Positions 35,832 to 45,505 of a stretch of DNA of 64,000 nucleotides are shown in pieces (position 1 is the stretch's first letter; every line of letters begins with the position of its first letter). A program made the translations under genes and the position numbers. Source of the stretch: Pedobacter sp. W3I1 (GTDB taxonomy: Bacteria; Bacteroidota; Bacteroidia; Sphingobacteriales; Sphingobacteriaceae); NCBI RefSeq assembly GCF_030816015.1, contig NZ_JAUSXN010000001.1, positions 2,232,001-2,296,000 of the forward strand, read 5' to 3'. Under the pieces are notes generated by a model. The model searched no databases. It saw only the letters and a list, made by a program, of their open reading frames with translations, and was not told where the DNA came from.

Positions 35832-37766
35832 ATGAAAAATATACAAATAAAAGCCATTGCAGGTATTTGGTTACTAATGGTAATTTCTTCAGGCTGTTCC
35901 AAAATTCTGGAAGAAGAACCGCGCAGCATTTTTACACCCGAATATTTTAAAACTGTTACCGGCGTAAACGGAGGCTTAACAGCGATGTACGCTCACCTGC
36001 GAAATATGTATGGTCAGTCTTATTTTTATAACTCTTTAATAACCGGTACCGATGAGGCCACCTGGGGTAAGGATGCTGATGGAAACTTTAAAGATATGGA
36101 CTGCTCTGGGGTGGGATCAATTTTATCAACAAGTTATCCCAGCAGTGTATTGTGGAGTGAAGCATTTCCAAACATTAACAATGCCAGTGGAATAATCGAA
36201 AACGCCAGTGCAGCGGGTATATCAAATGCACTTGTGGCTGAGGCCAGGTTCTTCCGTGCTTTCGATTATTTTCTTTTGGTGCAAACTTTTGGTGGAGTTC
36301 CACTCGATTTAGGCGCCGGGGAATTAAAATTTAATACCAATCCGGTTAGGACTTCTGTAAGAAATACAGTGCCTGCGGTTTATACCAAGGCGGTATTTCC
36401 TGATCTTATAAAAGCTGTGGCCGACCTGCCTTCAACGGGAAGGGTTACGGGCGGTGTAACTAAGGTTGCTGCACAGCTTTTTTTATCAAAAGCTTATTTA
36501 ACCTATGCGTGGTGGTTGCAAAATCCCAATAATATTCCAACTTATCCGGCGTCTGCAAGAACCGACCCCGATGGACACGATGCGAGCTGGTATTTCCAGC
36601 AGGCTTATGATGTTGCTACTGCTGCAATTGAAAACCCAGGTACATTTGGGCTGATGGATACCTATTATGATGTCAATTGGGCGGTGAACGACCGTAACAA
36701 AGAAATGTTATTGTATGCCGATCATACCCAGACGAGTGAGAAATTCAATGGTGGCAGCTTAACCTTTGGAAGCGGCGGTGCACCAGATAATTTTGCAGGC
36801 TGGATGATGACCTGGAACTATCCGAATATCCGTAGTGGAGGCATTAGCTCCGTTCAGCGTGAAGCCGAGCAGCATTTAGGACGTCCATGGAACCGTATGG
36901 CACCAACCATTGAAGTATTGAAAAATACCTTCGCTGATAAAACACTGGATTCCAGATATGATGGTACTTTCACCACCGTTTACAGAGGTAACTGGCCTAA
37001 GGGCTACAATCCGCCATCAAGTGCACCAGCATCATTAGTTAATGCAAATGGATTATCGGTCGTTCCGGGAGATGCGGTACTGACTTTTCTAAATACGGAT
37101 AACGCTGCAATCGTTTACCCAACGGGTGCTGGAATTAGTAATGTAGGGGCAGGTATTCTGCCTGGAAGAGCTGATTATGTGGTGGCTCCGGGAGGAATCA
37201 GCAGAATCGTTTATCCGGGACTTTGGAAACTGGGGCCTTATCGTACCGATAACGGTACAGGACTGGGACAACCAAACGCTGGTAGCACACGCCCTTTTCC
37301 GGTAGCTAAATTTTCTGAACTTTACTTTGTTGCAGCAGAAGCAGCGGTAAAAGGAGCAACAACTAAAGCTGGCAAAAGTGCCCGCGAACTGATTAATGTT
37401 ATTCGTGCAAGAGCTGGTAAATGGCGTTTTGATAATAATGGGAACGTGGCTAAGGTTGCAGACAATAGCGTTGCGATGATCGCGGCTACTCCAGCCACAA
37501 TTGATATTAATTATCTTTTGGCGGAACGCTCAAGAGAATATTATGCAGAAGGCTACCGTAGATATGACTTGATCCGGACCCAAAAATGGGCCGAGCTTTC
37601 TTCAACATATACAATTGCAGGAATTAACTATGGCGATCACACGCCACAAACCGTTACCCGTACCATTACTCCTGAATTATATCTGCGTCCTATTCCTCAG
37701 GCGCAAATAGATGGGATGCAGATGAGTGCAGAAGAAAAAAAGGCTTACCAGAATCCTGGGTATTAA
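35832..37766 (+). CDS. Third SusD/RagB-family lipoprotein
   Basis: 644 residues with a lipoprotein signal, LLMVISSGCSKILEEEP, cysteine at about residue 22. Features of the SusD fold include ARFFRAFDYFLLVQTFGGVPLD and the C-terminal pair LAERSREYYAEGYRRYDLIRT and LRPIPQAQIDGM...YQNPGY. It captures glycans for the preceding SusC protein. The pair ends at a strong intrinsic terminator 20 bases after the stop codon, so the operon is probably bicistronic. Confidence 0.9.
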   Translation: MKNIQIKAIAGIWLLMVISSGCSKILEEEPRSIFTPEYFKTVTGVNGGLTAMYAHLRNMYGQSYFYNSLITGTDEATWGKDADGNFKDMDCSGVGSILSTSYPSSVLWSEAFPNINNASGIIENASAAGISNALVAEARFFRAFDYFLLVQTFGGVPLDLGAGELKFNTNPVRTSVRNTVPAVYTKAVFPDLIKAVADLPSTGRVTGGVTKVAAQLFLSKAYLTYAWWLQNPNNIPTYPASARTDPDGHDASWYFQQAYDVATAAIENPGTFGLMDTYYDVNWAVNDRNKEMLLYADHTQTSEKFNGGSLTFGSGGAPDNFAGWMMTWNYPNIRSGGISSVQREAEQHLGRPWNRMAPTIEVLKNTFADKTLDSRYDGTFTTVYRGNWPKGYNPPSSAPASLVNANGLSVVPGDAVLTFLNTDNAAIVYPTGAGISNVGAGILPGRADYVVAPGGISRIVYPGLWKLGPYRTDNGTGLGQPNAGSTRPFPVAKFSELYFVAAEAAVKGATTKAGKSARELINVIRARAGKWRFDNNGNVAKVADNSVAMIAATPATIDINYLLAERSREYYAEGYRRYDLIRTQKWAELSSTYTIAGINYGDHTPQTVTRTITPELYLRPIPQAQIDGMQMSAEEKKAYQNPGY

Positions 37767-37785
37767 AAATACTATTGGTTAGTGG

Positions 37786-37819
37786 ATGGGTGGCGTCAAT
37801 CGATGCCGCTCATTTTTTT
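37786..37819 (+). terminator. Intrinsic terminator of the third SusCD operon
   Basis: A 12-pair stem ATGGGTGGCGTC / GATGCCGCTCAT (37786-37797 with 37802-37813) encloses the 4-base loop AATC. All positions pair if G-U is allowed. It runs directly into seven T residues. Confidence 0.85.
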
Positions 37820-38045
37820 CCTTGTCAACTATCCTGGTTATTCTGCAACCAGGAGACTTTTGTGTAGATGAAATCCTGGCAGTTTGATTGATGAACTTAG
37901 GCGGTCTTTTCGTTTAAGTATTTAAAACAACTGTTTGCTCTTTCCGGAAATAAAAAATCCAACAGCCAAGACGCTGCTTCAATATCTAAAATATCTATTC
38001 GCTCAATCAAATAGCAATAAATCAAGAACCTAATTTATTTCAGTA

Positions 38046-40958
38046 ATGCAAGCTAATTTTTTAAAAACAAGCCAGATTTTCTTGGTGCTTCTTATCCTTT
38101 TTACTTTTTGGGTTAATCATACGAAAGCGCAGACAAGTTTGGGTTTGGAAAAACAATTTATTTATGATACCAGAAATAATAAAGAAGATGTTGCACTGAT
38201 AGAAAAGGGAAGAGCGGTAAATATTTTTTATGATAGGAATGATTATAAGGGTGTCGTAAGGGCAATTGGCGATTTAGGTCAGGACTTTTTCAGCGTGTCG
38301 GGTATAAAACCAGAATTAAAAAGCGTCAGGCCTTCGGAGAAAATAGTCATTCTTATCGGAACCCTGGGCAAAAACAAGCTCATCGATCAACTCATCAGCT
38401 CAGGAAAACTCAACAAATCCACCATTTCAGGCAAGTGGGAGAGTTTTATCATATCGACCATCAAAAATCCATTTCATGGTGTTGATCAGGCCCTGGTTAT
38501 TGCAGGAAGTGATAAAAGGGGAACGATATACGGTGTATATGAACTATCGGAGCAGTTGGGGGTGTCTCCATGGCACTGGTGGGCTGATGTTCCACCAAAA
38601 ATCCGGAAAAGTGCATTTGCGGTTTCCGGAAGTTACAGTTCAGGAGAACCCGCAGTGAAGTACCGCGGGATATTTATTAATGATGAAGCGCCGGCAATGA
38701 CGGGATGGGCTAAAGAAAAGTTTGGCGGGATGAACAGTAAGATGTATGCCCATGTGTTTGAGTTGCTGCTTCGCCTGAGAGGCAATTACCTTTGGCCAGC
38801 CATGTGGAGCAATGCATTTAATGAAGATGATCCGGAAAACCCACGTCTCGCCGATGAATATGGTATTGTGATGGGAACCTCCCATCATGAACCGATGATC
38901 CGCGCGCAGCAGGAATGGAAAAGACATGGGATTGGAGCCTGGAATTACGCAACAAACCCGCAGGGCCTGAATGCTTTCTGGCAAGAGGGGATTAAAAGAA
39001 ACAAAAACTATGAAAGCCTGGTGACCATGGGGATGCGGGGAGATGGAGATGAACCCATGGTGGAAGGTGGAGACATGGCATCCAATGTTAAACTACTGGA
39101 AAACGTTATAACTGAGCAGCGCAAAATTCTTTCTGAAAATATGGAGCAGCCCGTAGAAAAAGTTCCACAGCTCTGGGCTTTATATAAAGAAGTAAAAGAT
39201 TATTATGATTTCGGAATGAAAATTCCTGATGACATCACCCTTTTATGGGCTGATGATAACTGGGGCAACTTAAGGCATTTGCCCACCGCCCAGGAGCGCA
39301 AGCGTAGCGGAGGATCCGGGATATACTATCATTTTGATTATGTTGGTGCGCCAAGAAATTATAAGTGGCTCAATACAACTTCATTGCCAAAGGTTTGGGA
39401 GCAGATGAATCTGGCCTATAATTATGGCGCCGACCGTATTTGGGTGGTGAATGTTGGTGATCTGAAACCAATGGAGATTCCGATAGAGTTCTTTTTACGG
39501 ATGGCATGGAATCCCAAAGCGATGAGCCGTGAAAAGCTTGCTGATTTTCTGCTACAGTGGGCAACACGTGAATTTGGATCAGGCCAGGCGAAAGAAATTG
39601 CGGATTTGGTGCGTCTGTACTCCAAATATACGACCAGGCGCAAACCTGAACTGCTGGCCCCCGAAACTTTTAGTCTGATAAACTTCAGCGAAGCGCAGCG
39701 CGTAGCCATGGAATGGAAGGCATTAAGCGACAGAGCAGAGCAGGTGAATAAAAAGTTGCCACAGCCATACAAAGATGCGTTCTATCAATTGGTACGCTAC
39801 CCAATCCAGGCCATGAAAACGGTGACGGATTTATATATTGCCGTTGGTAAAAACAGGCTGTATTTCAAGCAGGGACGGGCTGCCACAAATCTTCAGCGTA
39901 ACCTTGCTTTTGATCTTTTTAAACAGGATCAGCAGCTTAGTGATGAATACAATCAAAAAATAGCGGGTGGTAAGTGGAATCATATGATGGATCAAGTCAG
40001 GATTGGTTATACCAGCTGGAATGATCCAAGGAAAAATATCATGCCCAAAACAGATGAAATCCAGGTTCCTTCAAAATCGGACTTCGGGGTAGCCGTTGAT
40101 GGTTCATCCGGTAGCTGGCCTTCAAGCGTTCCAGCGCCCGCTCTTCCGCAATTCGAATCCTTAAACAAATTTCAGTCCTACTTTGAAGTTTTTGCAAAAG
40201 GCTCCGCCCCAATCAACTTTTATCTGCAATCCGATAACTGGATTCGTTTGAAAAAGGAAAGCATTCCCGGGACAAATGACTACAGGGTACTGGTGGATAT
40301 AGACTGGACCAAACTTAGCAGTGGAAAGCATGAAGGTAAAATACAAATATCAGATGATTTGACCCGGGTGGTGGTTAAAGTGGAGGCCAACAAGGCCACA
40401 CTTAAGCAGCTTGCAGAGGCAAAAGGAACTTTTGCAAGTTTAGGTGCACCAATTGCATTTGAGGCTTTCCGGGCAAGTAAGAAGATAACCAGGAATGGAG
40501 TCAGCTGGGAAGTTATACCCGGTTATGGAAGGGGAGATTCAGGTATGTCGATTTTTCCTGTCACCTCAGCTTCGCTTGAAAAACCTGGTACCCCGGCATT
40601 GGAATATCCGGTATTCTTTTCTGAAAACGGGGAGGTTAAAATTGATCTTGTAGTGGGGCCGACTGTAAATTTCTCCCCGGAAGGGTTAAAGGTTGGAATC
40701 TCTGTAGATGGCGCGGCACCTCAAATTCTGACTATTGTAGCCAAGCCTAGCGCCTCAGGATCTGATGCCAGTTGGGCAAACGCGGTCATGGATAATGCAA
40801 GAACGCTTACTTCTTCACATTTTCTTAAAACCCCTGGCAGGCATACTATAAAAATATGGATGGTTGATCCGGCAGTAGTATTAGAGAAAATAATCATATA
40901 CAAGGGGGAACTTCCAGTTAGTTATTTAGGCCCGCAAGAAAATAAGCTTGTTCAATAG
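38046..40958 (+). CDS. GH115 xylan alpha-1,2-glucuronidase
   Basis: 970 residues with a signal peptide ending HTKAQ, the usual length for GH115. Unlike GH67 enzymes, this family removes (methyl)glucuronic acid from internal as well as terminal xylose units. The N-terminal beta/alpha domain holds DQALVIAGSDKRGTIYGVYE. The barrel holds VKYRGIFINDEAPA, LRGNYLWPAMW, GTSHHEPMIRAQ and MGMRGDGDEPM, where Asp333 sits close to Asp332 of BoAgu115A. Later come a helical domain and a C-terminal beta domain (from about 780). It follows the third SusCD operon with its own 226-base leader after the terminator. Confidence 0.93.
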   Translation: MQANFLKTSQIFLVLLILFTFWVNHTKAQTSLGLEKQFIYDTRNNKEDVALIEKGRAVNIFYDRNDYKGVVRAIGDLGQDFFSVSGIKPELKSVRPSEKIVILIGTLGKNKLIDQLISSGKLNKSTISGKWESFIISTIKNPFHGVDQALVIAGSDKRGTIYGVYELSEQLGVSPWHWWADVPPKIRKSAFAVSGSYSSGEPAVKYRGIFINDEAPAMTGWAKEKFGGMNSKMYAHVFELLLRLRGNYLWPAMWSNAFNEDDPENPRLADEYGIVMGTSHHEPMIRAQQEWKRHGIGAWNYATNPQGLNAFWQEGIKRNKNYESLVTMGMRGDGDEPMVEGGDMASNVKLLENVITEQRKILSENMEQPVEKVPQLWALYKEVKDYYDFGMKIPDDITLLWADDNWGNLRHLPTAQERKRSGGSGIYYHFDYVGAPRNYKWLNTTSLPKVWEQMNLAYNYGADRIWVVNVGDLKPMEIPIEFFLRMAWNPKAMSREKLADFLLQWATREFGSGQAKEIADLVRLYSKYTTRRKPELLAPETFSLINFSEAQRVAMEWKALSDRAEQVNKKLPQPYKDAFYQLVRYPIQAMKTVTDLYIAVGKNRLYFKQGRAATNLQRNLAFDLFKQDQQLSDEYNQKIAGGKWNHMMDQVRIGYTSWNDPRKNIMPKTDEIQVPSKSDFGVAVDGSSGSWPSSVPAPALPQFESLNKFQSYFEVFAKGSAPINFYLQSDNWIRLKKESIPGTNDYRVLVDIDWTKLSSGKHEGKIQISDDLTRVVVKVEANKATLKQLAEAKGTFASLGAPIAFEAFRASKKITRNGVSWEVIPGYGRGDSGMSIFPVTSASLEKPGTPALEYPVFFSENGEVKIDLVVGPTVNFSPEGLKVGISVDGAAPQILTIVAKPSASGSDASWANAVMDNARTLTSSHFLKTPGRHTIKIWMVDPAVVLEKIIIYKGELPVSYLGPQENKLVQ

Positions 40959-41297
40959 CCCTGCTGCACTACCAAAGATTGCATTACATGCATCACTTGT
41001 CGGAATATTTGCTAGGATGAAAGCTGCAAAAAATAGGATCAGGCAAGGAAAGCCTTGCTACTATTGAAAATCGCAGGGCTTCGAACCATTTCTCTTATAG
41101 ATTGTTGAATATAAATAGAGATATGGGAGCAATCAAAAACCAGAGGCAGGCCAAATCAGAAGAGAAGACAAAGGGACTTTGGGATGCCGCAGTTTAAGTA
41201 GAAACAGATGAACTCGGGCCAAGATTTATGGCAGGAAATAACAGCGGCAATACCTCGTTTGAAAAAGAACAATTCCGAATCACTAAAACAATACAAC
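40959..41297. other. Gap after GH115
   Basis: 339 bases. A 24-codon frame at 41123-41197 (MGAIKNQRQAKSEEKTKGLWDAAV) and a 30-codon N-terminal extension of the next small gene from ATG 41208 are possible, but neither is convincing. No terminator with a T-run was seen after the GH115 stop. Confidence 0.45.
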
Positions 41298-41534
41298 ATG
41301 GAACAATTCAGAATAGAAGTTGCTATAGGAGATCATGGCAAATTTTATGACATCAGAGCCCTGGGCAATGCCCGGTATGAAATATCAGAAAATGGAGAGA
41401 TTATTGGCACCATCATCCTGGACGGGAGGAACCACACCCACTGCGAAAGCCAGGGGTGCGAACTCGATCTACCAGCGTTGCATGCCATTCGCGAAGGGAT
41501 ACAAGCCCACGAAGGTCTGAGCCAGGCAGAGTGA
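41298..41534 (+). CDS. Small conserved-looking hypothetical protein (78 aa)
   Basis: The start at 41298 (MEQFRIEVAIGDHGKFYDI) is chosen over ATG 41208 because the extra 30 residues look unrelated and the shorter protein begins with a regular beta-rich pattern. The sequence alternates short strands (YEISENGEIIGTIILDG), then HTHCESQGCELDLPALHAIREGIQAHE. Similar small acidic proteins of about 70-90 residues occur in Pedobacter-type genomes, but I know no function. One His and two Cys close together (HCESQGC) could bind metal. No signal peptide. Confidence 0.5.
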   Translation: MEQFRIEVAIGDHGKFYDIRALGNARYEISENGEIIGTIILDGRNHTHCESQGCELDLPALHAIREGIQAHEGLSQAE

Positions 41535-41655
41535 GTGCTGCAAAACTAAGCCGAAATATTGTAAAGCACTTAAAATAGTGCTTGATCAGTTCTCATTCTT
41601 AGTCTTGTTGCCCGCTTACCGATCCTGAGTTTGTCGGGAGTTTCGATCACCAGTT

Positions 41656-42930
41656 TTACAAAACAGGCGTCAGCCTGATTTCAAATTGTGTGTCATTAAC
41701 CTTTAGGGTTTTTAACGAAAATTCAAAACCATGGTTCAACAAGATCTCACGTACGAGTGTAAGGCCAATTCCCTGACCATCTTTTTTGGTGCTAAAAAAC
41801 GGGCTGAACAGTTGTTCAGTATCCTGCGGAGAAATACCCTTTCCGGTGTCCGAAACGATCAGAGTCCGCTGAGATTGATCTAAGGAAAGTTTTACCGTAC
41901 CTGTTTCACCGATGGCTTCAACTGCATTTTTGATAATATTGATCAATGCCTGTTCCATCTGTTCTGCATCAGCAAAGATAAAATAGGAATCATCATTAAC
42001 TTCAGTCTTAATGATGATATTTTTTTCGTTTGCGGGGTAATACATTAACTCAGATACCGATCGAAGAAGTGCCACAAGGTCTATTCTCTTTCGGTTTGCT
42101 TCCGGTAGTTTAACCAGATCGGCAAAATTGCGCATAAAAACATTTAGGTTCTGGTTACGGTCTACCGCTACCTTCATGGCATTTCTGAGGTGAAAATCGT
42201 CATCTTTTAACCAAAGGTTTTGTTGTGATAATGCGGTGTTGATTATGGAATTTACCGGACCAATGGTGTTGTTTACTTCGTGTGCCATCATCCTGATCAC
42301 TTTACTGTAAACACCTTTTTCTGCAGCAAAAATCTCTGCAGTTACTTCTTCCATCATGATGAAAATACGTTCAAAACCGCGGTCTATGAATCTCGATTTC
42401 TGTATTTTGTAAGTATGCAGCCCATTGGCGCGTAATATTTTAGAACTTCCTATTTTCAGCCCATGGAGCTGATTTTCAAGCAGGTTCGGATTATCGGCTA
42501 AAATTTCGGTCGCCTTAGGGTTAATCTGCTTAATCTGTCCGTCATAATCCAATATAATAATTCCGGTTGGAGAAGTTTGTACCAGCTTTTCGAGAAAAAA
42601 ATGCTGTTCCTGCTGTTTGGTGCGTTCTGTTCTCAATTCGTCGATCATCCGGTTATACACATCCACCAGTTCATCAACTTCTTTTTTACCGGTTAAAAGA
42701 AATTTAACGTTAAAGTCTTTATCCTTTATGGCCGAAATGCCCTGCCTTAAATAGGTAAGGGGTGCAATTAACTGTTTATACAAACTGAGCGAAATAATTA
42801 TCGAAATGAGAATAAAAACCTCTGTAAGCAGGAAAATGAGTTTATTTTCTTTAAAAATAAAATAGCTCATCACCAGGCAGGTAAGGTGGAGTATAACCAG
42901 GAAAAGGGTATACTTAGTCTTCAGTTTCAT
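41656..42930 (-). CDS. NtrY-like sensor histidine kinase
   Basis: 424 residues. Two membrane helices (about 7-25 and 31-50) with almost no periplasmic loop are followed by a HAMP-like segment (54-105), a PAS domain (about 112-200), the phosphoacceptor His217 in RMMAHEVNNTIGP, and an ATPase domain (about 310-424; NIIKNAVEA, SDTGKGIS, GQGIGLTLV). The tiny external loop suggests it senses membrane or cytoplasmic stress rather than an outside ligand. Its start overlaps the end of the sigma-54 activator gene by 17 bases, so it is the last gene of the efflux operon and the partner of that activator. Confidence 0.9.
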   Translation of the reverse strand: MKLKTKYTLFLVILHLTCLVMSYFIFKENKLIFLLTEVFILISIIISLSLYKQLIAPLTYLRQGISAIKDKDFNVKFLLTGKKEVDELVDVYNRMIDELRTERTKQQEQHFFLEKLVQTSPTGIIILDYDGQIKQINPKATEILADNPNLLENQLHGLKIGSSKILRANGLHTYKIQKSRFIDRGFERIFIMMEEVTAEIFAAEKGVYSKVIRMMAHEVNNTIGPVNSIINTALSQQNLWLKDDDFHLRNAMKVAVDRNQNLNVFMRNFADLVKLPEANRKRIDLVALLRSVSELMYYPANEKNIIIKTEVNDDSYFIFADAEQMEQALINIIKNAVEAIGETGTVKLSLDQSQRTLIVSDTGKGISPQDTEQLFSPFFSTKKDGQGIGLTLVREILLNHGFEFSLKTLKVNDTQFEIRLTPVL

Positions 42931-44287
42931 TAAAGGGAATTTGATATTTTTCTAACCTGCGGTATAGAGCATTTCTGGTAATACCCAAAGATGCTGCGGC
43001 CTTGGTAATCCTGTTTTTATGAAAATTCATCGCTTGTTTAACCATTTCGGCCTCCATTTGATCTAAAGTCATGGTGCCCACACCGGGTAATTTTACTTTT
43101 TCATTTTTTTGTGGCGATAAATTTAACTGCGACCCGAAATCATCAATACCCAATTCGCTTTTACTGCTGATTAAAACAGTGCGCTCTACCAGGTTTTTTA
43201 ACTGCCTGATATTGCCGGGCAAGGGCAGTTGCTGCAGCCAGCGTATGGCCTGTGGCGAAACAGATAAATCAGGGCGGTTATAAATCTCTTTCATATTATT
43301 GATGAAGAAATTAACAAGCAGGGGAATATCTGAAGGACGTTCTCTTAAGGCAGGGAGATGAATGGTGATTAAATTGATCCGGTATAATAAATCTTCCCTG
43401 AAGAGGCCAGAAGCTACCATTTCGTTCAGGTTTTTATTGGTGGCGCAAACCACCCGGGTATCAACGGTTTTGGTACGGCTGCTTCCCAAAACCTCGTAGG
43501 TGCGGTCTTGCAATACCCTTAACAGTTTAACCTGACTTGAAGCTTCCAGATCGCCGATTTCATCTAAAAATATGGTGCCCTTATTGGCCATTTCAAAGCG
43601 GCCTGTTCTGTCAAAACGGGCATCGGTAAAGGCACCCCGTACATGACCGAACATTTCACTTTCAAATAAAGAAGAAGAAATACCGCCCAGGTTAACCTTT
43701 ACAAATGGCTTGTTTATGCGGTTACTGTTCTCGTGGATGGCTTCGGCAATCAGTTCTTTGCCCGTTCCGCTTTCGCCCGTAATCAATATAGAGGCGTTGG
43801 TTGAGGCCACGCGACCAATGGTTTCGAGAATCGATAACAAACCTGGATCCTCGCCAATAATCTGTTTAAAATGGTACTTTTTATCCAGCTCTTTTCTGCT
43901 TCTGGATAGGGCTTTTTTACCGTTTAGCTGTAATAAAGTATCAACTGACTGCAGTACGTAATCATTGCTCCAGGGTTTATTGATAAAATCGTTGGCGCCG
44001 AGTTTCATGCCCTGTACCGCTAATTCGATACTGGCCCAGCCTGTTATCAGTATAATGGGTAAAGCTGTATCGCGGGCTCTTATTTTTTTGAGCAGTTGCA
44101 TACCTTCTTTTCCTGAAGTATCAATAGAAAAATTGAGATCCAGGATAACAAGTTCAGGCTTTTGGGTTTTAAAAACCTCAAAAGCCTGCGCAGGACTATC
44201 TGCAGTAATAATTTCATTTCCAGTGCTTTTTAAAAGAAGTGAAAGTGAAGTTCGGACCGCTATATCGTCATCAACAATTAATATCAT
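42914..44287 (-). CDS. Sigma-54-dependent response regulator (NtrC family)
   Basis: 457 residues. The receiver (1-120) has phospho-acceptor Asp50 in LVILDLNF. The AAA+ domain (about 140-380) has Walker A GESGTGKE (171-178) and Walker B IFLDEIGD (239-246). The sigma-54 contact loop reads GAFTDA (218-223) instead of the usual GAFTGA, a change seen in other Bacteroidota regulators. The C-terminal Fis-type HTH is NRITKAAASLGITRNALYRRLEKY. It should open a sigma-54 promoter, most likely the one ahead of its own operon at 50177-50191. It lies between the permease gene and its kinase. Confidence 0.93.
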   Translation of the reverse strand: MILIVDDDIAVRTSLSLLLKSTGNEIITADSPAQAFEVFKTQKPELVILDLNFSIDTSGKEGMQLLKKIRARDTALPIILITGWASIELAVQGMKLGANDFINKPWSNDYVLQSVDTLLQLNGKKALSRSRKELDKKYHFKQIIGEDPGLLSILETIGRVASTNASILITGESGTGKELIAEAIHENSNRINKPFVKVNLGGISSSLFESEMFGHVRGAFTDARFDRTGRFEMANKGTIFLDEIGDLEASSQVKLLRVLQDRTYEVLGSSRTKTVDTRVVCATNKNLNEMVASGLFREDLLYRINLITIHLPALRERPSDIPLLVNFFINNMKEIYNRPDLSVSPQAIRWLQQLPLPGNIRQLKNLVERTVLISSKSELGIDDFGSQLNLSPQKNEKVKLPGVGTMTLDQMEAEMVKQAMNFHKNRITKAAASLGITRNALYRRLEKYQIPFNETED

Positions 44288-44307
44288 AAGCGAAGTTAAG
44301 ATAAGTA

Positions 44308-45492
44308 TTATTCTTCATGCAATGCAATAGCAGGATGGATGCCTGCCGCTTGTTTGCCGGGGTACAACGAGCAGAACAAAACCAATAGGTAAATAAATAA
44401 TACCGATAATAACATCGCAACCATGTAAACACTTGCCGGGATATTAAAAACGCTTAGCAGTGGAAATTGAACGGCAAAGAAACAGCCAACGATTAACGAT
44501 ATGGTCGCCAATATCAAAGCTTCCAGCACCAGTTGATAAGAAACTGAGCGGCCACTCGCGCCGATGGCCCTGCGTAAACCGATTTCTCCCTTTCTTTTAT
44601 TGATATTGTACCACAGAACGCCAAATAAGCCCAGCGCTACATTAATGATAAGAAAAGTAGCGATGATGATAAAAATTACCATTGGGGTAATGGTCTGTTT
44701 ATTTCTCGAATCACGCATTTCATCCACGTGTTGTATTTCAATGGCACCATGTGTAGCGGTTGCCATAAACTTATAAAGCCCGCTCTCAAATGTGGCATCG
44801 GCGTTCGGACGTACTTTTATCAAAAGTGTGCCTGTCCATCTTAAATATCCAGTATCCAACCGGCTAAACATGGCATTGTTTCCTGGCTGGAAATCGCCAT
44901 TGGCTTTAATATCGGCTACAACGCCTATAACTTTTAACTTGTTTTTGTCATCAAAATCGCCGATCAGTTTACCTGCAGCCTTTTGGCTGCCAAACATCTC
45001 ATTTTTCAATGTTTCGTTAATAATTACGCCTTTATCTTTAGTAACCGCATCTTCTGGTAAAAACCATCTTCCTTCCAGCAGCGGAACATTCCATACCTTT
45101 TGGTAATCATCGCCTACCATAAAGTTGCTCACACGATCGTATTTTCGCCTGTTATGCGTTAAACCTGTACTCATAAAACTATCAGAATAAGGGTAATTTG
45201 AACTTGAAAATGTTATATTTTCAATCTGCGGCATAGACTTTAATGATTTTGTAAGGTTATCATAAAAAATAACCAGCGAATCGCGGTCTTTTGAAAGCTG
45301 ACCATTGCTATAGGAAACCGACCAAACATTTTTGTAATCGAAACCAAGTGGTTTGCTGTAGTTTTGGTAATAATAGGTGAGGTAAGAAAAAACAGCAAAT
45401 ATCACGAGAAAAGAAATCAGGATTTCGGAAAGAAAGAGAAAGTTCTGTTTCCTTTTGTTCCATATTAATTTAAATAAGTGTTTGAACATCAT
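44308..45492 (-). CDS. MacB/FtsX-type ABC transporter permease
   Basis: 394 residues with four predicted membrane helices: one at about 18-40, then three at about 270-390. Between helices 1 and 2 lies a large periplasmic MacB_PCD-like domain (about 45-260). The cytoplasmic loop RKGEIGLRRAIGAS is the FtsX-family coupling motif. With the similar gene upstream it would form a mixed dimer driven by the ATPase. The gap to the sigma-54 activator is 20 bases. The substrate is unknown; relatives export peptides, macrolides or lipoproteins. Confidence 0.88.
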   Translation of the reverse strand: MMFKHLFKLIWNKRKQNFLFLSEILISFLVIFAVFSYLTYYYQNYSKPLGFDYKNVWSVSYSNGQLSKDRDSLVIFYDNLTKSLKSMPQIENITFSSSNYPYSDSFMSTGLTHNRRKYDRVSNFMVGDDYQKVWNVPLLEGRWFLPEDAVTKDKGVIINETLKNEMFGSQKAAGKLIGDFDDKNKLKVIGVVADIKANGDFQPGNNAMFSRLDTGYLRWTGTLLIKVRPNADATFESGLYKFMATATHGAIEIQHVDEMRDSRNKQTITPMVIFIIIATFLIINVALGLFGVLWYNINKRKGEIGLRRAIGASGRSVSYQLVLEALILATISLIVGCFFAVQFPLLSVFNIPASVYMVAMLLSVLFIYLLVLFCSLYPGKQAAGIHPAIALHEE

Positions 45493-45505
45493 AAGATCTT
45501 TTAAT

